Numbered from the stretch's first letter, positions 9,515 through 19,674 are shown. The stretch is 64,000 bases of DNA from Aurantimonas aggregata (GCF_010500835.1 NZ_JAAAMJ010000018.1:17920-81919); one strand, 5' to 3'. The notes: generated by a model from the letters alone, not told the origin. A program made the numbers and translations.

Positions 9515-9981
9515 GACCGCAGCAGCGTCAACCGGTCCAGCGCGCCCTGCAGAATGAAGGAGGCCGCCGCCGAGTCGATGCGGGTCGCCCGCTTGGCGCG
9601 GGAGACGTCCGCTTCCAGGAGGCCGCGCTCGGCCGCCACGGTCGACAGGCGCTCGTCCCAGAACATCAGCGGCCGCTCGTCCAGCCGGACATAGTTGCGC
9701 ACGAACGCCCGCGTCGACTGCGCGCGGGGGCCTTCCGACCCATCCATGTTGAGGGGCAGGCCGATGACGATTCCGGCGACGCGATCGGCGGCGAGAGCCA
9801 CCTGCAGCGCCGCCACGTCGGCGGTGAACTTCGTGCGGCTAATGACCTTGCGGGGCGTCGCGAAGCGCTGGCCGAGATCGGAGATCGCCAGCCCGATCGT
9901 CTTGGTGCCGAGGTCGAATCCCGCAATCGTCCGGCCGGACGGAACGGTGGCGGCAAATTCCTCGAGCGTCAGTACCGGCAT
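9511..9981 (-). CDS. ruvX: putative pre-16S rRNA nuclease / Holliday junction resolvase-like YqgF
   Basis: YqgF/RuvX family RNase H-fold protein, 156 aa, known in E. coli to take part in maturation of the 16S rRNA 5' end. Visible motifs are [15 protein letters not shown] (first catalytic Asp), [23 protein letters not shown] (Glu) and [12 protein letters not shown] (last Asp). I chose the ATG at 9981 (MPVLTLEEF) because homologues begin there; the open frame goes on for 30 more codons without similarity. The protein starts 150 bases from the UPF0173 hydrolase on the other strand. Confidence 0.9.
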   Translation of the reverse strand: MPVLTLEEFAATVPSGRTIAGFDLGTKTIGLAISDLGQRFATPRKVISRTKFTADVAALQVALAADRVAGIVIGLPLNMDGSEGPRAQSTRAFVRNYVRLDERPLMFWDERLSTVAAERGLLEADVSRAKRATRIDSAAASFILQGALDRLTLLRS

Positions 9982-10130
9982 GGGACGCACTGTCTCCGTC
10001 TGGTCGGTGGCGGAAGACGCCGGATCCCGCCCGGTCGTCTTGACGCCGGGCCGCGGCCGCGCACTTAGCACGCGCAGTGGCGGCTCGGACAGGGCGGCCG
10101 CCCGCCTCGTCCAGCCGCAGGAGCGCCCCC

Positions 10131-10832
10131 ATGAAGATCACCTATTTCGGCCATTCCGCCTTTCGGATCGAGGCCGGGTCCGCGGTCATTCTGATCGACC
10201 CGTTCCTCACCGGTAATCCGCATTTCAAGGGCTCGGTCGAGGACGCCGCCAACGGCGCTACCCACATCGTCCTCAGCCACGGCCATGGCGACCATGTCGG
10301 CGACACGGTCGACATCGCGAAGCGGACCGGCTGCAAGCTGGTGGCGACCTACGAACTGGCGAACTGGCTGAACGCCAAGGGCGTCGAGTCGGTCGAGCCG
10401 ATGAACACCGGGGGCACCGTCGCCTTTGACGACTTCACCGTGACCCTGACGCAGGCCTTCCACTCCTCTGCCAACATCGAGGAAAATGGCGGCGTCACCT
10501 ATCTCGGCATGCCGAATGGCCTGGTCTTCCACTTCAATGACGGGCCGACCGTCTACCACATGGGCGACACCGACATCTTCGCCGACATGGCGCTGATCGA
10601 GGAGCTGCATGCGCCGAAGATCGCCATGGTGCCGGTCGGCGACCGCTTCACCATGGGCGCCGCCGTCGCGGCGCTTGCCTGCCGCCGCTATTTCAACTTC
10701 GACATGATCGTCCCGATCCACTGGGGAACGATCCCGCTGCTCGACGCCAGTCCCGACAAGTTCGTCGAGGCGATGGAGGGCGACGCCGGCAGGGTCCGCA
10801 ACCCGGCGATCGGCGTCGCCTTCGAGGTCTGA
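10131..10832 (+). CDS. UPF0173 metal-dependent hydrolase (MBL fold)
   Basis: Metallo-beta-lactamase-fold hydrolase, 233 aa, of the UPF0173/YtkL-like group. The di-metal motif is [11 protein letters not shown]; other conserved points are the opening [14 protein letters not shown], the IDPFLTGNP loop, HMGDTDIF and PIHWGT. The biological substrate is not established for this family. The ATG at 10131 has GGAG nine bases upstream. It stands alone between ruvX and the gatCA operon. A short GC hairpin (10861-10878, CGCCGG/CCGGCG) follows the gene but lacks a T-run. Confidence 0.88.
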   Translation: MKITYFGHSAFRIEAGSAVILIDPFLTGNPHFKGSVEDAANGATHIVLSHGHGDHVGDTVDIAKRTGCKLVATYELANWLNAKGVESVEPMNTGGTVAFDDFTVTLTQAFHSSANIEENGGVTYLGMPNGLVFHFNDGPTVYHMGDTDIFADMALIEELHAPKIAMVPVGDRFTMGAAVAALACRRYFNFDMIVPIHWGTIPLLDASPDKFVEAMEGDAGRVRNPAIGVAFEV

Positions 10833-10878
10833 CGACGGTCACGACTTTGCGTCGCGGCAGCGCCGGGGGAGGCCGGCG

Positions 10879-10906
10879 TTGCCTCCTTACGGCCGCGTCG
10901 CTATAG
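10879..10906 (+). promoter_or_regulatory. putative sigma-70 promoter of gatC-GNAT-gatA
   Basis: TTGCCT at 10879-10884 and CTATAG at 10901-10906 with a 16-base spacer, 37 bases before the gatC ATG. The boxes and spacing are the same as those proposed for pyrB, which raises confidence that this is the house promoter pattern. Confidence 0.42.
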
Positions 10907-10943
10907 CTCGCGCCAGATAATCATACAGTTCGCAAGGACCGCC

Positions 10944-11231
10944 ATGTCCGTCGATACCGCCACCGTCCGCCGGGTTGCCCGCCTGGCCCGCATCGCCGTC
11001 ACCGACGAGGATGTCGCAGCGATGGAGGGCGAACTCAACGCCATCCTCGGCTTCGTCGAACAGCTCGGCGAGGTCGACGTCGCGGGGGTGGAGCCGATGA
11101 CCTCGGTGATCCCGATGGTGATGCGGAAGCGCCAGGACGAAGTGACCGACGGCGGCAAGGCGGACGACATCGTCGCCAATGCGCCGGCGAGCGAGGATCA
11201 TTTCTTCGTCGTGCCGAAGGTCGTGGAGTAG
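10944..11231 (+). CDS. gatC: Asp/Glu-tRNA amidotransferase subunit C
   Basis: Small clamp subunit (95 aa) of GatCAB, which amidates Glu-tRNA(Gln) and/or Asp-tRNA(Asn). The family sequence [14 protein letters not shown] at the N-terminus and VEPMTSVIP in the middle are clear. GatC wraps around GatA and joins it to GatB. It is the first gene of a three-gene unit gatC, GNAT, gatA; the acetyltransferase begins six bases after the gatC stop. Confidence 0.95.
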   Translation: MSVDTATVRRVARLARIAVTDEDVAAMEGELNAILGFVEQLGEVDVAGVEPMTSVIPMVMRKRQDEVTDGGKADDIVANAPASEDHFFVVPKVVE

Positions 11232-11237
11232 CGCCGC

Positions 11238-11708
11238 ATGGCCGTGTCCATCGCCGTCGAGACGCCCCTGCGGGATGCAATTCGGGCGCTGGTGGCCGAT
11301 CTGAACGCCCATCTGAGGCCCTTGTCGCCGCCGGAGTTCCAGTTCCAGATGACGGCGGAACAGATGGCGGGTGATGACACCACCGTCTTCGTCGCGCGGG
11401 ACGATGCCCAGGCCGTGGTGGGAATGGGCGCGCTGCGCCGTCACGACGCCTCGCTCGGCGAGGTGAAGCGGATGTTCTCCATCCCCGCCATGCGCGGCAC
11501 CGGCATCGGCTGGCGCCTGCTGCAGGCGATCGAGGCGGAGGCCATTCGCCAGAAGCTCGAGCGGCTCGTCCTGGAAACCGGCGGCACGACCGGCTTCGAA
11601 CCGGCTTGGGCGCTCTACGAACGCGCCGGCTTCACACGACGTGGCGCCTTCCTCGACTACCCTAATTCCGAATTCAGTCGCTTTTACGAAAAGATGCTGC
11701 CCCGATGA
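11238..11708 (+). CDS. GNAT family N-acetyltransferase between gatC and gatA
   Basis: GCN5-type acetyltransferase, 156 aa. The acetyl-CoA-binding stretch is [26 protein letters not shown] (residues about 76-101), followed by the beta-bulge strand [23 protein letters not shown] typical of small-molecule or protein acetyltransferases. It lies between two subunits of the tRNA amidotransferase and overlaps the gatA start by ATGA, so it is translated with gatCA. The substrate cannot be read from the sequence. A second GNAT gene is coupled in the same way to gatB. Confidence 0.9.
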   Translation: MAVSIAVETPLRDAIRALVADLNAHLRPLSPPEFQFQMTAEQMAGDDTTVFVARDDAQAVVGMGALRRHDASLGEVKRMFSIPAMRGTGIGWRLLQAIEAEAIRQKLERLVLETGGTTGFEPAWALYERAGFTRRGAFLDYPNSEFSRFYEKMLPR

Positions 11709-13186
11709 CCGATCTGACATCCCTGACCATCGCCGAGGCCCGCGACAAGCTGAAGGCGAAGGCGTTCTCCGCCACCGAACTCACGCAGGCCTACGTTTCG
11801 GCAATCGAAGCGGCCAACGAGCAGCTCAACGCCTATGTCATGCCGACGCCGGACAAGGCGCTGGCGATGGCAGCGCGGTCGGACGAACGCCTCGCGAAGG
11901 GCGAGGCAGGGCCACTCGAAGGCATTCCGCTAGGCATCAAGGATCTCTACGCTACCGAGGGCGTCCATACGCAGGCCTGCAGCAAGATCCTGAAAGGCTT
12001 CGAGCCGCGCTACGAATCGACCGTGACTGCCAATCTGTGGGCGGACGGCGCGGTGATGCTGGGCAAGCTCAACATGGACGAGTTCGCCATGGGCTCCTCC
12101 AACGAGAGCTCCTGCTACGGACCGGTGAAGAACCCCTGGCGCCGCAAGGGGTCGAATGTCGACCTCGTACCCGGCGGTTCGTCCGGTGGCTCGGCGGCGG
12201 CGGTCGCGGCGCATCTGGCCGCCGGTGCTACGGCGACCGACACTGGCGGATCGATCCGCCAGCCTGCGGCCCTCACCGGCACGGTCGGCATCAAGCCGAC
12301 CTACGGGCGCTGCTCGCGCTGGGGCATCGTCGCCTTTGCCTCCTCGCTCGACCAGGCCGGCCCGATCGGCCGCGATGTTCGCGACGCGGCGATCATGCTG
12401 CGCTCGATGGCGTCGGTCGATCCCAAGGACACGACCTCCGTCGACCGCCCGGTGCCCGACTACGAGGCCGCCGTGGGCCGTTCGGTGAAGGGGCTGCGGA
12501 TCGGCGTGCCGAAGGAATACCGCGTCGACGGCATGCCCGCCGAGATCGAGGCGCTCTGGCAGCAGGGTATCGCCTGGCTGAAGGACGCCGGCGCCGAGAT
12601 CGTCGACGTCTCGCTGCCGCACACGAAATACGCGCTGCCCGCCTACTACATCGTCGCCCCGGCCGAAGCCTCGTCGAACCTCGCGCGCTATGACGGCGTG
12701 CGCTACGGCCTGCGCGTGCCCGGCAAGGACCTGACGGAGATGTACGAGCGGACGCGGGCCGAAGGCTTCGGCCGCGAGGTCAAGCGCCGCATCATGATCG
12801 GCACCTACGTGCTGTCGGCCGGCTATTACGACGCCTATTACCTGCAGGCGCAGAAGGTTCGCACGCTGATCAAGCGCGACTTCGAGACGGTGTATGCCGA
12901 CGGTATCGACGCGTTGCTGACGCCGGCGACGCCGTCGGCGGCCTTCGGCATCGCCGATCAGGACATGGCGTCCGATCCGGTCAAGATGTACCTCAACGAC
13001 ATCTTCACCGTCACGGTGAACATGGCCGGCCTTCCCGGCATCGCCGTGCCGGCGGGGCTGACGGCGGAAGGGCTGCCGCTCGGGCTGCAGCTGATCGGCC
13101 GGCCGTTCGACGAGGAAACGCTGTTCTCGCTAGGCTCGGTGATCGAAGAGGCGGCTGGCCGCTTCGAGCCGGCAAAGTGGTGGTGA
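11705..13186 (+). CDS. gatA: Asp/Glu-tRNA amidotransferase subunit A
   Basis: Glutaminase subunit of GatCAB, 493 aa, which releases ammonia from glutamine for amidation of misacylated tRNA. The amidase-signature Ser-cisSer-Lys triad is visible: K79 in LGIKDLY, S159 in PGGSSGGS, and S183 in [11 protein letters not shown]. Length and C-terminus ([17 protein letters not shown]) are those of the family. The start overlaps the GNAT stop (ATGA). gatB is found about 1 kb downstream rather than in the same transcript. Confidence 0.97.
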   Translation: MTDLTSLTIAEARDKLKAKAFSATELTQAYVSAIEAANEQLNAYVMPTPDKALAMAARSDERLAKGEAGPLEGIPLGIKDLYATEGVHTQACSKILKGFEPRYESTVTANLWADGAVMLGKLNMDEFAMGSSNESSCYGPVKNPWRRKGSNVDLVPGGSSGGSAAAVAAHLAAGATATDTGGSIRQPAALTGTVGIKPTYGRCSRWGIVAFASSLDQAGPIGRDVRDAAIMLRSMASVDPKDTTSVDRPVPDYEAAVGRSVKGLRIGVPKEYRVDGMPAEIEALWQQGIAWLKDAGAEIVDVSLPHTKYALPAYYIVAPAEASSNLARYDGVRYGLRVPGKDLTEMYERTRAEGFGREVKRRIMIGTYVLSAGYYDAYYLQAQKVRTLIKRDFETVYADGIDALLTPATPSAAFGIADQDMASDPVKMYLNDIFTVTVNMAGLPGIAVPAGLTAEGLPLGLQLIGRPFDEETLFSLGSVIEEAAGRFEPAKWW

Positions 13187-13190
13187 GCCG

Positions 13191-13427
13191 ATGAGCCAGC
13201 TGCGCGAGGCCCTCGACTGCCTGGCGGCCGGCGACTGGCTGGGCGCGCACGCCGTGGTGCAGGACGATCCCTCGGCCGAAGCGGCCTGGATCCACGCGCA
13301 TCTTCATCGCGTCGAGGGCGATCCCGACAATGCCGCCTACTGGTATCGCAAGGCCGGACGGCCGGCGGCGAAGGGAAGCCTCGAGGACGAGCGCGCCGCG
13401 ATCATCGCGGCACTAGGGGCTGGCTGA
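13191..13427 (+). CDS. small conserved hypothetical protein, 78 aa
   Basis: Begins four bases after the gatA stop and is probably the last gene of the gatC operon. The 78 residues read LREALDCLAAGDWLGAHAVVQ, then AAWIHAHLHRVEGD, then NAAYWYRKAGRP. That pattern (two short helices, a HAHLHRxEGD stretch, a YWYRRAG stretch) recurs as a small uncharacterised family in alphaproteobacteria and looks like one and a half TPR-like helical hairpins. No enzyme motif is evident. The function is unknown to me. Confidence 0.72.
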   Translation: MSQLREALDCLAAGDWLGAHAVVQDDPSAEAAWIHAHLHRVEGDPDNAAYWYRKAGRPAAKGSLEDERAAIIAALGAG

Positions 13428-13428
13428 C

Positions 13429-14031
13429 TCAGTCCTGCGAATTGTTCGCGGCCGAAGGGATGCCAAAATAGATTTCATCTAGCGGAAGATCACAGGCCAG
13501 GGCCGCCACCTTAACTGCACCGGCGGTAACGATCGTCGCATGCGCGGACCATTTGCCGTCGTAACCGCGATCCCACTGCCAGATACGGGGCGTCTCCTGA
13601 TCCACGACGAGATAGGTTTGAAGCGCCTTCAGGGCTTGGTATTCGACGCGCTTGGGTCCGAAATCCTCCGGGGCCGTCGACTCGGACAGAACTTCGACGA
13701 TGAGTACGGCGCTGTCGGTCGTGCGGCCGCCGGGCGGTCCTCCTGCCGGCTCGACCATAATGTCGGCGTAGCGGATTGATCGGGGACCCGTCTGTATCGC
13801 GAAGTCGCCCTGGTGGACGAGGAAGGCCGACCGGTCGATCTGTGTCTGAAGCATATGGTCGAGATTGCCGACGATCCGAGAGTGCGACCGCTTCACGAAT
13901 GGTTGCATCTGCGGCGCCCCGTCCACGAGCTCGAACCGTCTCGGCTGGCCTTCCAGCCATTCAAAGAAGGCGGCGATCGTCAGGTCTGTGGGAAGAACTG
14001 ACGATGGCCGTGTCTCGGTGAGGGCGCTCAT
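13429..14031 (-). CDS. Uma2 family (DUF820) endonuclease-like protein
   Basis: PD-(D/E)XK nuclease-fold protein of 200 aa. The core reads SIRYADIMVEPAGG (the D of the PD motif), then SAVLIVEVLSESTAPEDFGPKRVEYQAL (the ExK-like part), then YLVVDQETPRIWQWDRG. Uma2/DUF820 proteins are abundant in cyanobacteria and scattered through other bacteria, often as accessory genes; their targets are mostly unknown. It is convergent with the 78-aa gene and stands between gatA and gatB on the opposite strand with no partner gene. This suggests an isolated insertion into the gat region. Confidence 0.86.
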   Translation of the reverse strand: MSALTETRPSSVLPTDLTIAAFFEWLEGQPRRFELVDGAPQMQPFVKRSHSRIVGNLDHMLQTQIDRSAFLVHQGDFAIQTGPRSIRYADIMVEPAGGPPGGRTTDSAVLIVEVLSESTAPEDFGPKRVEYQALKALQTYLVVDQETPRIWQWDRGYDGKWSAHATIVTAGAVKVAALACDLPLDEIYFGIPSAANNSQD

Positions 14032-14127
14032 GAACCGCTCCTTGAAGAAGGCAGCTCAAAACTAGCATATAGAAAAGCAGATCGCAGCAGACGGGACAAA
14101 GCCGTGGGAAGCTGACCGCCGGCGCGC

Positions 14128-14155
14128 TTGAACCCCTTCGGCCTTTCCTCTAGCG
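14128..14155 (+). promoter_or_regulatory. possible promoter of gatB
   Basis: TTGAAC (14128-14133) and CTAGCG (14150-14155) are spaced by 16 bases, 36 bases before the gatB ATG. The -35 box is good and the -10 box mediocre. Confidence 0.27.
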
Positions 14156-14191
14156 AACTAGCACGCTCCTCAGCAGGTTTCCGGATACGCC

Positions 14192-15691
14192 ATGACCCTC
14201 GTCGACACCCGCACGCCCGATCCGAAGAACTTCGTCGCCGGCGCTACCGGGGACTGGGAGATCATCGTCGGCATGGAAGTCCATGCGCAGGTCCTGTCGG
14301 AGTCGAAGCTGTTCTCCGGCGCCTCGACGAGCTTCGGCGGCGCGCCGAACGACCATGTCAGCCTGGTCGATGCCGCGATGCCGGGCATGCTGCCGGTGAT
14401 CAACGAGGAATGCGTTCGCCAGGCGATCCGAACCGGGCTCGGTCTCAAGGCCGAGATCCGGCACCGGTCGGTGTTCGACCGGAAGAACTATTTCTACCCG
14501 GACCTGCCGCAGGGGTACCAGATCTCCCAGTTCAAGGACCCGATTGTCGGGGAGGGGATCGTCTCGGTCGCGGTCGGGCCCGACTCGAAAGGCGAGTTCG
14601 AGACGATCGAGGTCGGCGTCGAGCGGCTGCATCTCGAACAGGATGCCGGCAAGTCGCTGCACGACCAGCATGCGACGATGTCGTTCGTCGACCTAAACCG
14701 TTCCGGCGTCGCCCTGATGGAGATCGTCTCCAAGCCCGACATGCGCTCGGCCGACGAGGCGAAGGCCTTCCTGACCAAGCTGCGGACCATCCTGCGCTAT
14801 CTCGGCACCTGCGACGGCAACATGGACGAAGGCTCCATGCGCGCCGACGTCAACGTCTCGGTGCGACGTCCCGGCGGCGCCTTCGGCACGCGCTGCGAGA
14901 TCAAGAACGTCAACTCGATCCGCTTCGTCGGCCAGTCAATCGATTCCGAGGCACGACGCCAGATCGCGATCCTCGAGGATGGCGGCACGATCGACCAGGA
15001 GACGCGGCTGTTCGACCCGGTGAAGGGCGAGACGCGGGCGATGCGCAGCAAGGAAGACGCGCACGACTATCGCTATTTCCCCGATCCGGATCTCCTGCCG
15101 CTGGAGTTCGACCAGGCCTATATCGACGCGCTGCTGAAGGAACTGCCGGAGCTGCCGGACGAGAAGCGCAACCGGCTGATCGCCGATGCGGGCCTATCGG
15201 CCTATGACGCCTCGATCCTCGTCTCGGAAAAGGCGATTGCGGACTACTTCGAAAAGGTCGCCGAAGGACGCGACGGCAAGCAGGCGGCGAACTGGGTGAT
15301 CAACGATCTGCTCGGCGCACTGAACAAGGACGGCAAGTCGATCGAGTCCAGTCCCGTCTCGGCCGCGCAGCTGGGCACCATCCTCGACCTCATCCGCGAG
15401 GAAGTGATCTCGGGCAAGATCGCCAAGGAGCTATTCGAGATCGTCTGGGCCGAAGGCGGCGATCCGCGGGAAGTGGTCGAGGCGCGCGGCATGCGCCAGG
15501 TCACCGACACAGGCGCGATCGAGGCTGCGGTGGATGAAGTGATCGCCGCCAACCCGGACAAGGTCGAGCAGGCCAAGGCGAAGCCGTCGATGGCCGGCTG
15601 GTTCGTCGGCCAGGTGATGAAGGCGACCGGCGGCAAGGCGAGCCCCGGCGCGGTCAACGCACTGGTCAAGGCGAAGCTCGGCGTCGAATGA
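14192..15691 (+). CDS. gatB: Asp/Glu-tRNA amidotransferase subunit B
   Basis: tRNA-binding and kinase-like subunit of GatCAB, 499 aa. The N-terminal cradle starts [21 protein letters not shown]; the signature [16 protein letters not shown] and the tail domain ([23 protein letters not shown]) are present. It activates the misacylated tRNA side chain with ATP and accepts ammonia through a tunnel from GatA. The stop overlaps the ATG of a second GNAT gene. The separation from gatCA by a Uma2 gene means it has its own promoter. Confidence 0.97.
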   Translation: MTLVDTRTPDPKNFVAGATGDWEIIVGMEVHAQVLSESKLFSGASTSFGGAPNDHVSLVDAAMPGMLPVINEECVRQAIRTGLGLKAEIRHRSVFDRKNYFYPDLPQGYQISQFKDPIVGEGIVSVAVGPDSKGEFETIEVGVERLHLEQDAGKSLHDQHATMSFVDLNRSGVALMEIVSKPDMRSADEAKAFLTKLRTILRYLGTCDGNMDEGSMRADVNVSVRRPGGAFGTRCEIKNVNSIRFVGQSIDSEARRQIAILEDGGTIDQETRLFDPVKGETRAMRSKEDAHDYRYFPDPDLLPLEFDQAYIDALLKELPELPDEKRNRLIADAGLSAYDASILVSEKAIADYFEKVAEGRDGKQAANWVINDLLGALNKDGKSIESSPVSAAQLGTILDLIREEVISGKIAKELFEIVWAEGGDPREVVEARGMRQVTDTGAIEAAVDEVIAANPDKVEQAKAKPSMAGWFVGQVMKATGGKASPGAVNALVKAKLGVE

Positions 15692-16188
15692 CCTTCTACG
15701 TTCGCACCGCAGGCCTGCGCGACCTGGAAGCAGTCAGCGTGCTGCTCGGCGAGACCTGGCACGCCACCTATGACGGCATCTACGGCGCCGATCGCGTGGC
15801 CGAGATCACCGGCTCGTGGCACTCGGTCGACGCGCTCAAGTCACGCCTCGGCAAGCTGAACGCCGAATTCGTGGTCGGCGACGACGGCGAGCGCATCGGC
15901 GGCATGGCCTTCGCCGCGGCTGCCGGGCCGGACGGCAAGACCGTCGTGCTGCACCAGCTCTACGTCCATCCCGACTGCCAGGGCAGCGGATTGGGCAGCG
16001 CCCTGCTTGCCGAGATCATCGAGTCGTTTCCGCAGGCGGACCGACTCCGGCTGGAGGTGGAGGAGGCCAACGAACCGGCCATTCGCTTCTATCGCGCCCG
16101 GGGATTCGCCAAGACCGGTTCGACGGCGAATTGCGGTGCGGCGGATTCGGGCATTCCGGCGGCGATCTACGAAAAGCCGCTCGGGTGA
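15688..16188 (+). CDS. GNAT family N-acetyltransferase coupled to gatB
   Basis: Acetyltransferase of 166 aa with the acetyl-CoA loop [24 protein letters not shown] (residues about 91-114) and the later strand [25 protein letters not shown], a RimI-like layout. The ATG at 15688 overlaps the gatB stop (ATGA), so translation is coupled. The substrate is unknown. It differs clearly in sequence from the GNAT between gatC and gatA, so it is not a recent duplicate. Confidence 0.9.
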   Translation: MTFYVRTAGLRDLEAVSVLLGETWHATYDGIYGADRVAEITGSWHSVDALKSRLGKLNAEFVVGDDGERIGGMAFAAAAGPDGKTVVLHQLYVHPDCQGSGLGSALLAEIIESFPQADRLRLEVEEANEPAIRFYRARGFAKTGSTANCGAADSGIPAAIYEKPLG

Positions 16189-16264
16189 GCCGCCAAGCCC
16201 GGCAATGGACATTTCACCAGCGGGGCAGCATAAGGTCCCGGCATCGAGACGGATTGGGATCGCC

Positions 16265-16645
16265 ATGAAAGACTGGCTGCTGCAGATCTTCACCTGGTGG
16301 AACGGTCAGACGATCGGCACGAGGTTCTACACTTGGCGGTTCGGCCGCAACGTCGGCACGGACGAGTTCGGCAACGTCTATCACGAGAACGCCGACGGCT
16401 CGAAGCGCTGGGTCATCTACAACGGTCCTGCCGAGCCCTCGATGATCCCGCCCGGCTGGAACGGCTGGATGCATCACCGCGTCGACACGCCGCCGACCGT
16501 GGAAGACTACCGCCCGCACGCCTGGGAGAAGCCGCATCTGCCGAACTTCACCGGCACCGGCAAGGCCTACCGGCCGAAGGGCTCGCTGCTCAACCCGGCC
16601 GACCGGCCGCGCGTCACCGGCGACTACGACGCCTGGACGCCCTGA
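16265..16645 (+). CDS. NDUFA12 family NADH:ubiquinone oxidoreductase accessory subunit
   Basis: A 126-residue homologue of the mitochondrial complex I subunit NDUFA12/B17.2, which alphaproteobacteria carry outside the nuo operon. Visible family features are TWWNGQTIGTRFYTWRFGRNVGTDEFGNVYHE, RRWVIYNG-like RWVIYNG, and WNGWMHHRVDTPPT. The ATG at 16265 gives the family length; the longer frame upstream overlaps the GNAT gene. It lies beside a DUF2155 gene, a pairing conserved in this bacterial order. Confidence 0.93.
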   Translation: MKDWLLQIFTWWNGQTIGTRFYTWRFGRNVGTDEFGNVYHENADGSKRWVIYNGPAEPSMIPPGWNGWMHHRVDTPPTVEDYRPHAWEKPHLPNFTGTGKAYRPKGSLLNPADRPRVTGDYDAWTP

Positions 16646-16804
16646 CAGGTTTGGCTGCCGTTCAGGACGAGCGGACGCGGTCCGCGCCCGCCGTGGTTGG
16701 TTGCCGGTCGGGTCCGTCCGGCTATCCGTCCCAGCCTCCGCCGCAATTGCGTGGCACGCCCTGTGACACAGGCCCTTGCGCCCGTGCCGACTGAAGGTCA
16801 TCCG

Positions 16805-17209
16805 ATGAAGCGCCGCCTCCCGACGTCGATCCTTGCTGCGCTGATGGTCATGGCATGCGCCCCCGCCAGCGCGCAGCAGCGTGTCGAGAACCCGGTGGCG
16901 GTGTTTTCCGGTCTGGACAAGATCACCGGCCGGATCACCAGCTTCGACGTCTATATCGACGAGACGGTGCAGTTCGGGTCGCTGCAGGTCACGCCGAAGG
17001 TCTGCTACACCAGCGCCGAGGGCGAGGCGACCCGGACCGATGCGTTCATCGAGGTCGACGAGATCACGCTCGACCGGGAGATCCGGCAGATCTTCTCCGG
17101 CTGGATGTTTGCCGATTCTCCCGGCCTCAACGCCGTGGAGCACCCGGTCTACGACGTCTGGCTGAAGGACTGTAAGACCGACTCGGCGGTTCCCGCACCG
17201 GAAGGGTGA
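16805..17209 (+). CDS. DUF2155 domain-containing secreted protein
   Basis: A 134-residue exported protein. The N-terminus is a signal peptide ([23 protein letters not shown]; cleavage expected after ASA). The mature part has the DUF2155 pattern: [40 protein letters not shown] and [24 protein letters not shown], with two cysteines (CYT and KDC) that could pair. The function is unknown; the gene is almost always next to complex I NDUFA12 and aat/accBC in alphaproteobacteria. Its last 61 bases overlap the 3' end of aat on the other strand. Confidence 0.9.
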   Translation: MKRRLPTSILAALMVMACAPASAQQRVENPVAVFSGLDKITGRITSFDVYIDETVQFGSLQVTPKVCYTSAEGEATRTDAFIEVDEITLDREIRQIFSGWMFADSPGLNAVEHPVYDVWLKDCKTDSAVPAPEG

Positions 17210-17817
17210 AATGTCGCGTCCGCGGCGACGGCGTCCTCGAGCAGGAGCTGGTAGTCGTCACGGGGGATTTCGATCGCCCCGAAGCTCGCCAGATGTTCCG
17301 TCAGGAACTGGGTGTCGAGCAGCTGGTAACCGCCGCGCCTGAGCCGGTCGCATAGATACGCCAGCGTGATCTTCGAGGCGTCGGTGCGGCGCGAGAACAT
17401 GCTCTCGCCGAAGAAGGCCGCACCCAGCGACACGCCGTAGAGACCGCCGACGAGGTGCACGCCCTCCCACGCCTCGACGGAATGCGCGAAACCTTCCCGG
17501 AAGAGTTCCAGATAGAGCGCGCGGATCTGGCTGTTGATCCAGGTCTGGGTGCGCCCGGGTGCCGGCTCGGCGCAGGCATCGACGACGGCGGGGAACGCCG
17601 TGTCGATGCGGATCTCGAACGGCTGCCGCCGGATCGTCTTGCGCAGGCTGCGCGACAGATGGAACTGATCCAGCGGCAGGATGCCGCGCTCGGTCGGGTC
17701 GATCCAGAAGATGCGCGGGTCGTCGGCGCTCTCGGCCATCGGGAAGATGCCGCACGCATAGGCCTTCAGAAGGATGGCCGGCGTGATCTCGAACCGCTGA
17801 CCGCCCCGCCGAACCAT
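17149..17817 (-). CDS. aat: leucyl/phenylalanyl-tRNA--protein transferase
   Basis: Adds Leu or Phe to proteins with N-terminal Arg or Lys, creating N-degrons for ClpS/ClpAP. The 222-residue frame has the family core: [71 protein letters not shown] and [15 protein letters not shown]. It is separated from accC by two bases. Its C-terminal coding sequence overlaps that of the DUF2155 gene by 61 bases, tail to tail. Confidence 0.95.
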   Translation of the reverse strand: MVRRGGQRFEITPAILLKAYACGIFPMAESADDPRIFWIDPTERGILPLDQFHLSRSLRKTIRRQPFEIRIDTAFPAVVDACAEPAPGRTQTWINSQIRALYLELFREGFAHSVEAWEGVHLVGGLYGVSLGAAFFGESMFSRRTDASKITLAYLCDRLRRGGYQLLDTQFLTEHLASFGAIEIPRDDYQLLLEDAVAADATFHPSGAGTAESVLQSFSQTS

Positions 17818-17819
17818 GA

Positions 17820-19169
17820 TTACCCGGCTCCGCCGGCGGCCAGGTAGTTCTCCAGCCAGTGGATGTCGTAGTCACCGGCGCCGATGTCGGGGTTGTCGAC
17901 GAGATCGCGGAACAGCGGCAGCGTCGTCTTGACCCCGTCTACGACGATCTCGTCGAGCGCCCGGCGCAGGCGCATCATGCATTCGGCGCGGTTGCGGCCG
18001 TGAACGATCAGCTTGCCGATCAGGCTGTCGTAGAAGGGCGGGATCGCATAGCCCTGATAGACACCCGAATCGACGCGAACGCCGAGGCCGCCCGGCGTGT
18101 GATAATGGGTGATCGTGCCCGGCGACGGGGCGAAGGTCTTCGGATCCTCGGCGTTGATCCGGCACTCGATGGCGTGCCCCGAGAAGACGATCTCCGACTG
18201 GGTGATCGACAGGCCCTGGCCGGCGGCGACGCGGATCTGTTCGTGGACGAGGTCGAGGCCGGTGATCGCCTCGGTGACCGGGTGCTCGACCTGCAGGCGG
18301 GTGTTCATCTCGATGAAGAAGAACTCGCCGTTCTCGTAGAGGAACTCGATCGTGCCGGCGCCGCGATAGCCGAGCTTGGCGATCGCATCGGCGCAGATCC
18401 CGCCGATCGATGCGCGCTGCTCCTCGGTCAAGGCCGGCGAATTGGCTTCTTCCCAGACCTTCTGGTGGCGACGCTGCAAGGAGCAGTCGCGCTCGCCGAG
18501 ATGGATGGCATTGCCCTTGCCGTCGCCGAAGACCTGCACCTCGATATGGCGCGGCTTCTCGAGATATTTCTCGATATAGACGGCGTCGTCGCCGAAAGCG
18601 GCGCCCGCTTCGGTCCGAGCGGTGGACAGGGCGACCGAAAGGTCGGCGCGCGAGCGTGCCACCTTCATGCCGCGGCCACCGCCACCGGCGGAAGCCTTCA
18701 CGAGGACCGGGAAGCCGATATCGTCGGCTATCCGCAGTGCCTCGTCGTCGTCAGTCACGGCGCCGGGCGAGCCGGGTACGACCGGGATGCCGAGGCGCAT
18801 TGCGGTGCGCTTGGCCTCGATCTTGTCGCCCATGATCCGGATGTGCTCGGCGGTCGGGCCGATGAAGGTGATGTTGTGGGCGTCGAGGATGTCGGCGAAG
18901 CGGGCGTTTTCCGACAGAAAGCCGTAGCCGGGATGCACCGCATCGGCGCCGGAGATCTCGCAGGCCGCCACGATCGAGGGAATGTTGAGATAGCTGTCGC
19001 GCGACGGCGGCGGGCCGATGCAGACGCTTTCATCGGCAAGACGCACATGCATGGCGGTGTTGTCGGCGGTCGAGTGCACCGCCACAGTGGGGATGCCGAG
19101 TTCCTTGCAGGCCCTCAGGACCCGCAGCGCGATCTCGCCGCGGTTGGCGATCAGGACCTTCTTGAACAT
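17820..19169 (-). CDS. accC: biotin carboxylase subunit of acetyl-CoA carboxylase
   Basis: ATP-grasp enzyme of 449 aa that carboxylates the biotin on AccB, the first half-reaction of fatty-acid synthesis. Motifs: [16 protein letters not shown] at the N-terminus, the glycine-rich ATP loop [15 protein letters not shown], and [14 protein letters not shown] with the catalytic Glu/Arg residues. It starts nine bases after accB and is followed after two bases by aat, so aroQ-accB-accC-aat probably form one transcript. Confidence 0.97.
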   Translation of the reverse strand: MFKKVLIANRGEIALRVLRACKELGIPTVAVHSTADNTAMHVRLADESVCIGPPPSRDSYLNIPSIVAACEISGADAVHPGYGFLSENARFADILDAHNITFIGPTAEHIRIMGDKIEAKRTAMRLGIPVVPGSPGAVTDDDEALRIADDIGFPVLVKASAGGGGRGMKVARSRADLSVALSTARTEAGAAFGDDAVYIEKYLEKPRHIEVQVFGDGKGNAIHLGERDCSLQRRHQKVWEEANSPALTEEQRASIGGICADAIAKLGYRGAGTIEFLYENGEFFFIEMNTRLQVEHPVTEAITGLDLVHEQIRVAAGQGLSITQSEIVFSGHAIECRINAEDPKTFAPSPGTITHYHTPGGLGVRVDSGVYQGYAIPPFYDSLIGKLIVHGRNRAECMMRLRRALDEIVVDGVKTTLPLFRDLVDNPDIGAGDYDIHWLENYLAAGGAG

Positions 19170-19178
19170 GCTGGCCCC

Positions 19179-19643
19179 TTACGCGATCACGACGAGCGCT
19201 TCGCCGTATTCCACGGGCTGGGCGTTCTCGACGCAGATGCGGGTGATCCGACCGGCGCGAGGCGCCGGGATCTGGTTCATGGTCTTCATCGCCTCGATGA
19301 TCAGCACCGTCTCGCCTTCGGCGACCTGCTGCCCGACCTCGATGAAGTTCTTCGCGCCAGGTGCGGAAGCGAGATAGACCGTGCCGACCATCGGCGAAGG
19401 CACGGTGCCGGGCTCAGGCCCGGTCGGTGCCGCGGGCGCCGGCTGCGACGCGGGGGCGAGGGCCTGCTGCATCGGCTGAGGGGCCTGCATGTACTGCATC
19501 GGCTGCGGATAGTCCTTCTGGCGCGACACGCGCACCCGGACCGACCCGCGCTCGATCTCGATCTCCGTCAGGTCGGTGTCGTTCAGGATGGTCGCCAGCT
19601 CGCGCACCAGCGCGGGGTCGAGGTTGTGATCTTCTCTGGACAT
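19179..19643 (-). CDS. accB: acetyl-CoA carboxylase biotin carboxyl carrier protein
   Basis: 154-residue carrier protein. The N-terminal dimerisation segment (MSREDHNLDPALVRELATILNDTDLTEIEIE) leads into a Pro/Ala/Gln-rich linker (residues about 45-80) and the biotinyl domain with EAMKTMNQI; K120 is the biotinylation site. The thumb loop SAPGAKNFIEVG typical of AccB is present. The ATG at 19643 matches the family start. It follows aroQ by 31 bases. Confidence 0.96.
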   Translation of the reverse strand: MSREDHNLDPALVRELATILNDTDLTEIEIERGSVRVRVSRQKDYPQPMQYMQAPQPMQQALAPASQPAPAAPTGPEPGTVPSPMVGTVYLASAPGAKNFIEVGQQVAEGETVLIIEAMKTMNQIPAPRAGRITRICVENAQPVEYGEALVVIA

Positions 19644-19674
19644 CTTTTTCCTTCGGCCGCTCGGACCCGATGCT

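Noticed and set aside
10861..10878. Intrinsic terminator after the UPF0173 gene
   Set aside because: Six-bp GC hairpin without a U-tract, adjoining the gatC -35 box.
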